In this document: piece after piece, positions 9,301-16,081 of the stretch
How the letters are laid out: every line of letters starts with the position of its first letter
Position numbering within the stretch: position 1 is the stretch's first letter
Source of the DNA: DATLBY01 sp035526665
Lineage (GTDB): Bacteria; Acidobacteriota; Terriglobia; Bryobacterales; Bryobacteraceae
Assembly (NCBI GenBank): GCA_035526665.1
Contig: DATLBY010000431.1
Coordinates: 1 to 29,688, forward strand
Length of the DNA stretch: 29,688 nucleotides
Reading direction: 5' to 3'
Translations under genes and position numbers: made by a program
The notes under the pieces: model-generated
Database searches by the model: none
What the model was told of the DNA's origin: nothing
The model's input: the letters and a program-made list of their open reading frames with translations, nothing else

Positions 9301-9633
9301 AAGGCGGACCGCTCCGTGCCGGATCATTATTTGAACCCCGCGGCTTTCGACTTTCCGCGCGATGCTCAGGGGAACCGGATTCGCGTGGTTGGCAATGCCG
9401 GCCGCAATACCATCCAGCAGCCAGGCCTGAACAATTGGGATACGGGCCTCTTCAAAAACTACCATCTCACAGAGCGCTTTAACGCCCAATTTCGCTGGGA
9501 ACTCTTCAATGCCTGGAACCATACGCAGTTTGGCAGCGCCAATCTGAACACGTCCAGTCCGGCATTCGGGACCATTACCAGCACTCGCGTCGGCCCGCGC
9601 CGCATGCAACTGGGACTCAAGCTGCTGTTTTAA
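6331..9633 (+). CDS. Oar-like TonB-dependent outer-membrane receptor (1)
   Basis: A 1100-residue outer-membrane protein. It has a signal peptide (about 1-27), a carboxypeptidase-regulatory-like Ig fold (about 29-115, including VVDPSGAAVADSKLTLVEV), a plug region (about 125-260, with NLPLSGRNF) and a long beta-barrel closing on a C-terminal phenylalanine (LGLKLLF). This is the Oar/CarboxypepD_reg layout that is greatly expanded in Acidobacteria, generally presumed to import oligosaccharides or other large substrates using TonB energy. No classical TonB box is evident. A near-perfect Shine-Dalgarno AGGAGGA (6316-6322) lies 8 bases before the ATG. A paralogue follows directly. The substrate is not deducible; the metallohydrolase and oxidoreductase around it suggest a catabolic role. 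Confidence 0.93.
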   Translation: MTERKLQKGFSVGLAAFLSSMLLLAQTISGDLVVSVVDPSGAAVADSKLTLVEVDTSIKHESVTDSLGNALFYQLKPGLYQLAVEASGFRKSEVSDIRIQVGQRARVDVKLQVGAVNESVTVSAESTTLLNAESAALGQVLDQRSIINLPLSGRNFIQLAALSAGAIPIGIANSPASSWTGRGDMTLSIAGGRESNNSFLLNGIETRNARFGSVGVRPSIEAIQEFKIQRSTFGAEFGRSAAIINTTMRAGTNQLHGSVFDFFQNRELNANDFFLNRTNRAKPPLNQHNFGTAVGGPVLIPKLYKGRNRTFWFFNYEGFRQRVSSAATAIYPSRAQLEGNLADDSAGTGMLPRNSPVCLANAAARKCVDVIDPNTGVPFPGNIIPASRIDATDRIAFQFIPTPNVAVPVNSAAFPSFNTVGTPPVINDWDQYNMRIDHQVTTRDQIFGTYSWSDETRDVKALRPLGGEGFPLANRLVTATWTHTFSPAILNEFRFGFNRSRTFRLAETSFTQNYTRDLFKIKNATDQPMVFGVPNFSIQGFSAIGSLSQAIGATDENLQYTDNLSLIRGKHNFRTGFQLSRQSYFQLTNFSGNPTFTFDGRYTGTQTAGYGLADFLLGIPGRAQAAIGDGSQDMRSNYYGIYVQDDWRLASNFTINIGPRYEFARSPVEIRNKSLYFNPEQGRVILAGQGVRPDIVDPDFNNFAPRFGFTWSPALVKSMVVRGGFGIYYATDNFNEEQFKAIGPPIFQAQTLDGNPRIPDLFMRDMLPSFNASPNLSPFTFDRLNRTPYLNQWSFGIQKAFGSNWVFDAEYTGSQGNKMPQRRNLNAGRVDPTGTIPINQRTPYPQFGAGMLITYNGGWTSFNALTTKIERRYAAGLYLLGSYTWQKNLDLGATDDFSTISADFKKWDKGHSTLDVPHRFVASFNYEIPFGRGQKYFSRMNRVTDLLLGGWQMNGIATFAQGQFQTLNLGSDWILVGSFSRSIPNIIGDAKADRSVPDHYLNPAAFDFPRDAQGNRIRVVGNAGRNTIQQPGLNNWDTGLFKNYHLTERFNAQFRWELFNAWNHTQFGSANLNTSSPAFGTITSTRVGPRRMQLGLKLLF

Positions 9634-9752
9634 CGCAGTCACGCGCTCTCACTTCGGCTGTGGCCGTATCGCCGGTCCGCAACCTTCTCAGAACGCGATG
9701 GTATCCTAGCAGAATCTTTACAATACCCCCGATCTGCGAAACGAGAGGATTT

Positions 9753-12700
9753 ATGTACAACCAGCGGTATTTGCTTCTGGCGCTGTCCGCGCTGTTACTG
9801 ACTCCTGCAGCATTCATTGGACAACAGACCACGGGCACGATCCGCGGTGTTGTTACCGACCCGAGCGGAGCCGTCATCTCGGGCGTGAAAATTTCTGCCG
9901 CCAATAATCAAACACGCATCACGCTAAGCGCGACCACCGGCGCCACCGGGGTATATATTTTTCCGCTAGTCCCGCCGGGCGCCTACTCCATCTCAGCGGA
10001 CAAGCCGGGATTTTCCAAAGCCATTCGCGATAACGTCGTGGTTCGAATAACCGAAACCGAAGTGGTGGATTTCGCACTGCAGCTCGGTTCCGTCACGGAT
10101 GCCGTTACCGTGGGAGCTACCGTCACGCTGGTCCAGACGGAAACGTCTTCGGAAGGCCGCGTCATTGAGCACAAAACTATCACCGACCTCCCTCTGGCCA
10201 CCCGGAATTTTACGCAGTTGCTCGGGCTCACCGCCGGTGTGGTTACCGATCCGCCGAATGCCGAGCAGGTCGGATTCGGGACCCAGAACCCGAGCGTCAA
10301 CGGTTCGCGCCGGGGCAGCAACAACTACCTCCTCGATGGAAACGTGAACAACAACCCCATGAACAACGACGTACTGGGAGTGGGCATTCCCAGCGTCGAG
10401 TTCATTCAGGAGTTCAAAGTAATTACCAATCTTGCCAGTGCCGAATACGGCCGGAACGCCGGCTCTGCGGTGAATGTCGTCACCCGCTCCGGAACGAATC
10501 AGTTTCACGGGAATCTATTTGAATTTCTACGGAACGACAAGCTGGTCGCGCGTCCCTTCTTTGCGGCGCGCCGCGGCCAGAATGTCCAGAACCAGTACGG
10601 CGGCACGCTGGCAGGCCCCATCCGCGTTCCCCGCATCTACGATGGGCGGAACCATACATTCTTTTTCGTCGGATACGAGGGCCTCCGGCAGCGCAATACG
10701 AATTCCAACGCGGCTATCGTGATCGGCCGCGTACCCACGGCCGCCGAGCGTTCCGGGCAGTTCTCCACGACGGTACGCGACCCGCTGACCGGCCAACCAT
10801 TCTCGAATAATGTGATACCCAGCGCCCGCATTAACCCTACCTCGGCCCTGCTATTGGAAAAGTACGTGCCTCTGCCCAATTCCCCTGATCCGCGTAACAA
10901 TTTTCTCCAGCAGTTCGGCACGCCTTTCGATGCCGACCAATATTTGGTCCGCATCGATCACGAATTGAGTCCGGCCGATCGATTCAACGCGCGCTACTTC
11001 GATTCCAGCTCGTACTCCTTCACTGCGTCGGGCCGGCTGCCTGGCTTCGGACGCGTATCGGACCCAATCAACCGGCAGGTGGCCGCCTCCGAGACGCATG
11101 TGTTCCGTCCTAATCTGCTGAATGAAGCCCGCTTCGGCTACTACAAATTTCCCTCTCCCGGCACAGATGTGCAGCGCATCGATCCGCGCGGCGTGGGCAT
11201 CCAGCCGATGAACGATGTTCCCGGACTGCCGGGCATCCTCGTCAGCGGCTTTCTCGGCTACGGCTATACAGGGAACGATTTTATCGACGAGCAGAATAAT
11301 TATCAGGTGGCGGATACGCTCTCCTGGGTGCGCGGCCCGCATTCCATCCGGATTGGGGCGGAGTATCGCTACAACATGATGATGTCCTCGGGTGTCCCAT
11401 TTCAGGGCCGCTTCGCGTTTAACGGGCAGTACACGACCAATGCCTTCGCGGATTTTCTGCTGGCCGCCCCCAATCAGATCGTCGTGGCGAATGGACCCGC
11501 GGTCATTGACATGCGGGCCACCAACTATGGAGCTTTCATCCAGGACGATTGGAAGGCCACTCGGCGCCTGACTCTGAATCTAGGTCTTCGCTATGAGTAC
11601 GATACTCCGCCCACCGATGTCGCGCTCGGGAAGCTGCTGAACTTCTATCCGGAGCGATACAAAGGCGCCGGCGTGGATTCAGGCCTGGTAATTGGTGGCG
11701 TGACGCCCGGGGTTCCGAAATCCACGGTGGACGGTGACTTCAATAATTTCGCCCCTCGCATCGGATTCGCCTACGCGCTCGGAGCCGAGGCCCGCACGGT
11801 GGCTCGCGGCGGATACGGCATCTTCTACGATTCCCGCGCTGGGCAGGTGACCCAGCAGAAGTTGTTCGAGCCGCCGTATTCCGCGAACCAAACCGTCGTC
11901 TTGCGGCCTACCGATCCGGCGCGCGGCTACCGCTTCCCGGCGCCCATCGATCTTTCGCGGCCCACGGAAACGATTTCCGGGGGCACTCTGTCCGTCCGCC
12001 CAATCGAGAAGAATACCCGGATGGACTATGTCCAGCAGTGGAATTTCGGATTGCAGCACCAGTTTGGTAACGGCATCCTGTTAGGCACATCGTATGTCGG
12101 CACGCGCGGCCTGCAGTTGTTCCGCGCTACCAACATCAACTATCCACGTCTGGTGGGCAGCACCTACGTGCGGCCCTACGATGGGTTGACAACCATCGTG
12201 CAATCGCAGGCCGGCGGGACTTCCGATTACCACTCCGGGCAGCTGACGGTGCAGCGCCGCTTTGGCGCCGGAGCGTCCATTCTAGGCGCTTATACCTTTG
12301 GAAAAGCCTTGGACGACACTGCTACCGGCGTGCGCTACTTCAATTCAGCTACCGGGGATCCCGCGGATCTTCGCGGCAGCCGCGGGCTGGCCGATTTCGA
12401 CCGCACGCACCGGTTGGTGGTCAGTTTCAATTTCGAAATTCCCAACCCCTTCGGACGTAACGCGCACGGCATGGCGGCCGCCTTCTTCTCGGGATGGGAC
12501 CTTTCGGGTGTCACCACTATCCAATCCGGCACTCCGTTTTCCGTCACGAATTCAGCCAGCAATCTGGACCGGGATGGACAGGCCGGCTCTCCCGGTACCG
12601 GCGGCAGATCGGATCGTGTCGGAAACGTGTCGCAGACCACCGAAGGCTCCGTGCGAAGCCGCCTGGACAACTATTTGAACCCGGCTGCGTTTTCGCCGGC

Positions 12701-12959
12701 GCCCCGATCCCGATACGGCAACCTGGGGCGTAATACCATCCGGGGTCCTGGCGCGCATCTCTGGGATACACGCATTTCCAAGGTCACCACGCTTCGGGAA
12801 GGGCTGCGCCTACGTTTCCTGACGGAGTTCTTCAATACGTGGAATCACGCGGCCTTCGGGAATCCGTCGAGCGTGCTCGATACCCCGGCGTTCGGAACCA
12901 TCCGGTCCACGCTCTCCAACGCCCGGATCATACAGTTCGGCCTGAAGCTGGAGTTTTAA
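9753..12959 (+). CDS. Oar-like TonB-dependent outer-membrane receptor (2)
   Basis: Second receptor in tandem, 1068 residues from the chosen ATG, with the same architecture: signal peptide (1-24, ending before QQTTGTIRG), regulatory Ig-like domain (about 27-110, VVTDPSGAVISG), plug (DLPLATRNFTQLLGL, then the AEYGRNAGSAVNVVTRSG segment) and a barrel ending in FGLKLEF. The open frame extends to 9660, but the start at 9753 is preceded by GAGAGGA and gives a clean signal peptide, whereas the longer form adds 31 unhydrophobic residues. It is clearly related to receptor 1 but divergent, so this is an old duplication rather than a recent one. Three bases separate it from the PHP-domain hydrolase, implying coupled translation and a shared substrate. 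Confidence 0.93.
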   Translation: MYNQRYLLLALSALLLTPAAFIGQQTTGTIRGVVTDPSGAVISGVKISAANNQTRITLSATTGATGVYIFPLVPPGAYSISADKPGFSKAIRDNVVVRITETEVVDFALQLGSVTDAVTVGATVTLVQTETSSEGRVIEHKTITDLPLATRNFTQLLGLTAGVVTDPPNAEQVGFGTQNPSVNGSRRGSNNYLLDGNVNNNPMNNDVLGVGIPSVEFIQEFKVITNLASAEYGRNAGSAVNVVTRSGTNQFHGNLFEFLRNDKLVARPFFAARRGQNVQNQYGGTLAGPIRVPRIYDGRNHTFFFVGYEGLRQRNTNSNAAIVIGRVPTAAERSGQFSTTVRDPLTGQPFSNNVIPSARINPTSALLLEKYVPLPNSPDPRNNFLQQFGTPFDADQYLVRIDHELSPADRFNARYFDSSSYSFTASGRLPGFGRVSDPINRQVAASETHVFRPNLLNEARFGYYKFPSPGTDVQRIDPRGVGIQPMNDVPGLPGILVSGFLGYGYTGNDFIDEQNNYQVADTLSWVRGPHSIRIGAEYRYNMMMSSGVPFQGRFAFNGQYTTNAFADFLLAAPNQIVVANGPAVIDMRATNYGAFIQDDWKATRRLTLNLGLRYEYDTPPTDVALGKLLNFYPERYKGAGVDSGLVIGGVTPGVPKSTVDGDFNNFAPRIGFAYALGAEARTVARGGYGIFYDSRAGQVTQQKLFEPPYSANQTVVLRPTDPARGYRFPAPIDLSRPTETISGGTLSVRPIEKNTRMDYVQQWNFGLQHQFGNGILLGTSYVGTRGLQLFRATNINYPRLVGSTYVRPYDGLTTIVQSQAGGTSDYHSGQLTVQRRFGAGASILGAYTFGKALDDTATGVRYFNSATGDPADLRGSRGLADFDRTHRLVVSFNFEIPNPFGRNAHGMAAAFFSGWDLSGVTTIQSGTPFSVTNSASNLDRDGQAGSPGTGGRSDRVGNVSQTTEGSVRSRLDNYLNPAAFSPAPRSRYGNLGRNTIRGPGAHLWDTRISKVTTLREGLRLRFLTEFFNTWNHAAFGNPSSVLDTPAFGTIRSTLSNARIIQFGLKLEF

Positions 12960-12962
12960 CTT

Positions 12963-15080
12963 ATGCGATTCAGCACAGCTCAATTGCGCGGAGCGGCGAT
13001 TCTCACCGCCTGCATTCTCCTGGCGGGCGCGTTCCTCAGGACGCAAAAAGTTGCCGCGGGTCAGGCCGCGGTATCGCTTTCCCGTCCCGGACAGGACGAC
13101 ATTTCGTTTTGGGTGAACCACAACGGCTTGCTGCAGTTCGATGCCGAAGGCGAAGTAGGGTTCGGCGATATTGCTCGCATTCTGCTTCGCCGCCGGGCAA
13201 ACGGCGAGTACCTACGGGAGCTCCGGGACCGCTTCACCTTCCGGGTTCAGAACTCCACGGCGCTCCTGTCTCCCGATATCTTTCGCGCCGAATTCACCAA
13301 CGGCAAGTTGACATGGCGCAGCGCTCCGCAGAATCGCTTCGTTGCCGGCTCGTCGCGTACGTTCAATATTCCGGTAATTGTCACCAACCATGATGCGAAA
13401 GAGCTCTCGCTGCAGGTACTGTACAAAAACGATTCCATGGAGAGCGCCGTCCGCAATGTGGTGATCGCGCCGGGCGCATCCTCCGCGCTGGTGCTGAGAG
13501 CGGTGGAAACGACGCTAGGACCTTCAGCGGGCAAACTCACGCTGCAATACGCCGGCGCGGAACTTGCCACCAACGTCTATTTCGATATCCGCCCCTTGGT
13601 GCCCCTGCGCGTCCGGCTGGTGAATGAGCGTGGCGGTCCAGTGACGGCCCGAGTTTATCTCACAGGTTCCGACGGCCTATCGTACGCGCCGCGGGGCTCC
13701 TCCAGCCGCATCAGCGCGATGAGCGCCGAATACTACTTTCACGCCGAAGACACGTTTGAAATAGAAATGCCCGCGGGCGATACGCTCATAGAGGCCGCGC
13801 GGGGCCAGGAATACCGGCTTAGCTCCATGCGAAAAGTTTTGGAGCCAGGCAAACCCGCCGAAGCCACCTTGCGCCTCGAGCGATGGGCGAACATGGCCGA
13901 GAAAGGCTTCTGGTCCGCCGATGTTCACATTCACGCGAACTATACCGCGCCCCATCACCAGGTAATCGAGCCGCGCGATGTGCGGCTGCAAGTGACCGGC
14001 GAAGATCTCAATGTGGCAAATATGATGGTTGCCAATTCGGGCGGCGCCTTCATCCACGACCGCCAGTATTTTGAAGGCCGTCCGCACCGTCTCAGCTCGC
14101 CCGAGAACACCATCTACTGGAATGAAGAAAATCGGAGTAGCGCCTACGGCCACATGTGTTTCCTTGGCCTGACGAAACTGGTGGAGCCCTTCTATAACGG
14201 ATTTCGCAACACGCCGTACTGGGACGACTATCCCGCCAACTACCCGCTGGCGCAGCAGGTCTTCGACCAGGGAGGAGCCGTCAGTTACGCGCACCCCGGC
14301 ATGGCCGCGAACTTTGAAGGCGCCAGTATCAAAGAGATGCCCGTCGACTTGGCCCTCGGTCATAAGACTGCAATGGACGTGCTGAGCAACAATGACGAGA
14401 ATGCCACCATGGAGCTCTGGTACCGCCTGTTGAACTGCGGCTTCCAGATCCCAATCTCCGCCGGAACGGACGCTTTTACCAATGTAGCCGATCACTACAT
14501 CGCGGGCGGCGGGCGCGTGTATGTCCAGAGTGGACAAGCCTTCGATTATCGAACCTGGATCAAAGCTTTTCGTGAAGGGCGGTCCTTCGCTTCCAATGGA
14601 CCTGTTGTGAGTTTAAAGGTAGACGGCAAAGCTCCGGGTGACGAGATCCGGCTGAATTCGGCGGGCGAGATTACGGTCGAAGCCCGCGTAGACACCCAGG
14701 TGCCTCTGGATAAGGTGGATGTCATGGTAAACGGGCGTTCCGTATATTCGGTTTCGGCCGCCGGGAAAGACAGCATTACGTTCACGCAACGCCTGCCCGT
14801 GTCGGGAAGTTGCTGGGTTGCGCTGCGCGCGCTTGGCCCGCGCCATCGCTTGATCTTGAACGATACGATGGCCTTCGCTCACACCAGCCCGGTTTACGTG
14901 AACGTAGGAGGGCGTCCGGTTCGCGTGCCGGATGACGTACGCTTCTACCGTGAGTGGGTAGAACGCCTGATCGCACGAACCGAAAGCTCCGGCCGCTTTG
15001 CATCTCCCGACCGCAAAGTGGAGGTCCTCGCCTTGTTCCGCAAGGCCCTCGGATTCTATCAGGGAGCCGAACGCCAGTAG
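12963..15080 (+). CDS. CehA/McbA family PHP-domain metallohydrolase, exported
   Basis: A 705-residue protein with an N-terminal signal segment (about 8-34). A beta-rich N-terminal half (40-310) precedes a PHP-type metal-dependent hydrolase domain (about 315-520). Metal ligands of the PHP fold are visible: His322 and His324 in DVHIH, His444 in SYAHPGM and Asp503 in SAGTDAF. A C-terminal beta domain (about 535-635, ITVEARVDTQVPLDKVDVMV) closes the typical CehA/McbA layout. The founding CehA and McbA enzymes hydrolyse the aryl carbamate carbaryl, but most relatives have unknown natural substrates, so no carbamate activity is claimed. Its start 3 bases behind receptor 2 suggests it processes what that receptor brings in. 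Confidence 0.87.
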   Translation: MRFSTAQLRGAAILTACILLAGAFLRTQKVAAGQAAVSLSRPGQDDISFWVNHNGLLQFDAEGEVGFGDIARILLRRRANGEYLRELRDRFTFRVQNSTALLSPDIFRAEFTNGKLTWRSAPQNRFVAGSSRTFNIPVIVTNHDAKELSLQVLYKNDSMESAVRNVVIAPGASSALVLRAVETTLGPSAGKLTLQYAGAELATNVYFDIRPLVPLRVRLVNERGGPVTARVYLTGSDGLSYAPRGSSSRISAMSAEYYFHAEDTFEIEMPAGDTLIEAARGQEYRLSSMRKVLEPGKPAEATLRLERWANMAEKGFWSADVHIHANYTAPHHQVIEPRDVRLQVTGEDLNVANMMVANSGGAFIHDRQYFEGRPHRLSSPENTIYWNEENRSSAYGHMCFLGLTKLVEPFYNGFRNTPYWDDYPANYPLAQQVFDQGGAVSYAHPGMAANFEGASIKEMPVDLALGHKTAMDVLSNNDENATMELWYRLLNCGFQIPISAGTDAFTNVADHYIAGGGRVYVQSGQAFDYRTWIKAFREGRSFASNGPVVSLKVDGKAPGDEIRLNSAGEITVEARVDTQVPLDKVDVMVNGRSVYSVSAAGKDSITFTQRLPVSGSCWVALRALGPRHRLILNDTMAFAHTSPVYVNVGGRPVRVPDDVRFYREWVERLIARTESSGRFASPDRKVEVLALFRKALGFYQGAERQ

Positions 15081-15127
15081 GCGGGAACCGTCGCGCAGGT
15101 TGTCCCAACCTGCCGCCGATTGGCAAT

Positions 15128-15151
15128 GGCCCGCCGGGGGGCTTGTTTTTT
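15128..15151 (+). terminator. candidate intrinsic terminator after the receptor/hydrolase genes
   Basis: A short GC stem GGCCC/GGGCT (15128-15132 with 15139-15143, one G-T pair) closes a six-base loop. It runs directly into TGTTTTTT. The stem is short but the T-run is convincing. It lies 48 bases after the metallohydrolase stop and would separate that operon from the kinase-like gene. Confidence 0.4.
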
Positions 15152-15171
15152 GGAAAAGGCCGTTTCATAAT
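15143..15171 (+). promoter_or_regulatory. candidate sigma-70 promoter for the kinase-like gene
   Basis: TTGTTT (15143-15148) and CATAAT (15166-15171) are spaced by 17 bases, the preferred sigma-70 spacing. They lie 23 bases before the GTG start at 15194. The -35 overlaps the T-run of the preceding terminator candidate. This is a motif match only. Confidence 0.35.
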
Positions 15172-15193
15172 ACTCCCCAATCAGGAGCATATT

Positions 15194-16075
15194 GTGAAAT
15201 CCACTCTCCTTACGGTTTCACGTCTTCCCTTGCCGGCCGGGTTGCTTGTTTGCGCCCTTTTGCAGGCAGAGGAAGGACGCCCCCACTTCAGTCGCGCACA
15301 GATGGAGCAGTTTTTGAGCTCAGCGGGGGTTCAAGCGCGGAAGTCGGCCGGCCGGGGCGTGACGAACTCCGAGCGGGCGACGCTTTCCGATGGCAAGTTC
15401 ACGCACCAGGCGCACCTGCAGTTTGTGGATGAACATAGCACTAGCTTTGTTACCGCAAGAGGGGCGGAACTTAATTTCAAGGATTCGTACAAATTTAATA
15501 TTGCGGCCTACCGGCTCGACAGGATTATGGATTTGAATATGATTCCCGTATCTGTCGAGCGCGTAATCGGCGGCCGCTCGGCGGCCGTTACCTGGTGGGT
15601 AGACGATACAGCCATGACGGAACTCGACCGGAAAAATCGAAAGCTCGATGCTCCGGATATGGACGCCTGGAACCGCCAGATGTACTGCGTCCGTGTCTTT
15701 GATCAGCTTATTTACAATACGGATCGGAATCTCGGCAACCTGGTGATCGATAAAGGCTGGAGCATGTGGATGATCGATCACACGCGCGCTTTTCGCTCAC
15801 AAACGAAACTGCTGGATGCCCACAACCTGGTGAAGATTGACCGCCGCATGCTCAGTGAACTGCAGAACCTTCAGGAGCCGGTATTGAAAAGGGAGCTGTA
15901 TCCTTACGTCAACGACGCCGAGATTAAGGGGCTGCTCAAGCGGCGGGACCTGATCGTCGAGTTTTTCAAGAACGAGGTCGCCCGGAAAGGCGAAGGCGCC
16001 GTCCTGGTAGACCTGCCGGCGCGTGGGGTGGTGAACATTCCGGATCCGGGTGAGATACGTCTCACAACACACTAG
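15194..16075 (+). CDS. exported protein with PI3K/HipA-like kinase catalytic loop
   Basis: A 293-residue protein from a GTG start chosen because CAGGAG (15182-15187) sits 6 bases upstream and a signal-like segment follows (1-25, LPLPAGLLVCALLQA). The open frame reaches back to 14954 but would overlap the hydrolase gene. The core carries the hallmarks of the PI3/4-kinase, HipA and FAM20 superfamily. A possible ATP-lysine region is NFKDSYKFNIAAYRLDRI (Lys96 or Lys100), followed by MIPVSVER. The catalytic loop FDQLIYNTDRNLGNL has Asp177, Arg178 and Asn182, matching DRHxxN. Asp195 in MIDHTRAF fits the DFG-equivalent metal ligand. The target (protein, lipid or sugar) is unknown. Export is inferred from the N-terminus. 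It ends 6 bases from the convergent acylase gene. Confidence 0.7.
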   Translation: MKSTLLTVSRLPLPAGLLVCALLQAEEGRPHFSRAQMEQFLSSAGVQARKSAGRGVTNSERATLSDGKFTHQAHLQFVDEHSTSFVTARGAELNFKDSYKFNIAAYRLDRIMDLNMIPVSVERVIGGRSAAVTWWVDDTAMTELDRKNRKLDAPDMDAWNRQMYCVRVFDQLIYNTDRNLGNLVIDKGWSMWMIDHTRAFRSQTKLLDAHNLVKIDRRMLSELQNLQEPVLKRELYPYVNDAEIKGLLKRRDLIVEFFKNEVARKGEGAVLVDLPARGVVNIPDPGEIRLTTH

Positions 16076-16081
16076 CGGCGG

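Noticed and set aside
15095..15113. Perfect 8-pair hairpin GCAGGTTG/CAACCTGC after the metallohydrolase gene
   Set aside because: No T-run follows, so it was not called a terminator by itself; the T-run belongs to the second stem at 15128-15151. It could be a remnant of a repeat, but no second copy was noticed.
14954..15193. Longer N-terminus for the kinase-like gene (ATG at 14954)
   Set aside because: The extra 80 residues overlap the end of the metallohydrolase gene, look like frame-shifted sequence, and would bury the signal-like segment. The GTG at 15194 has a proper ribosome site.
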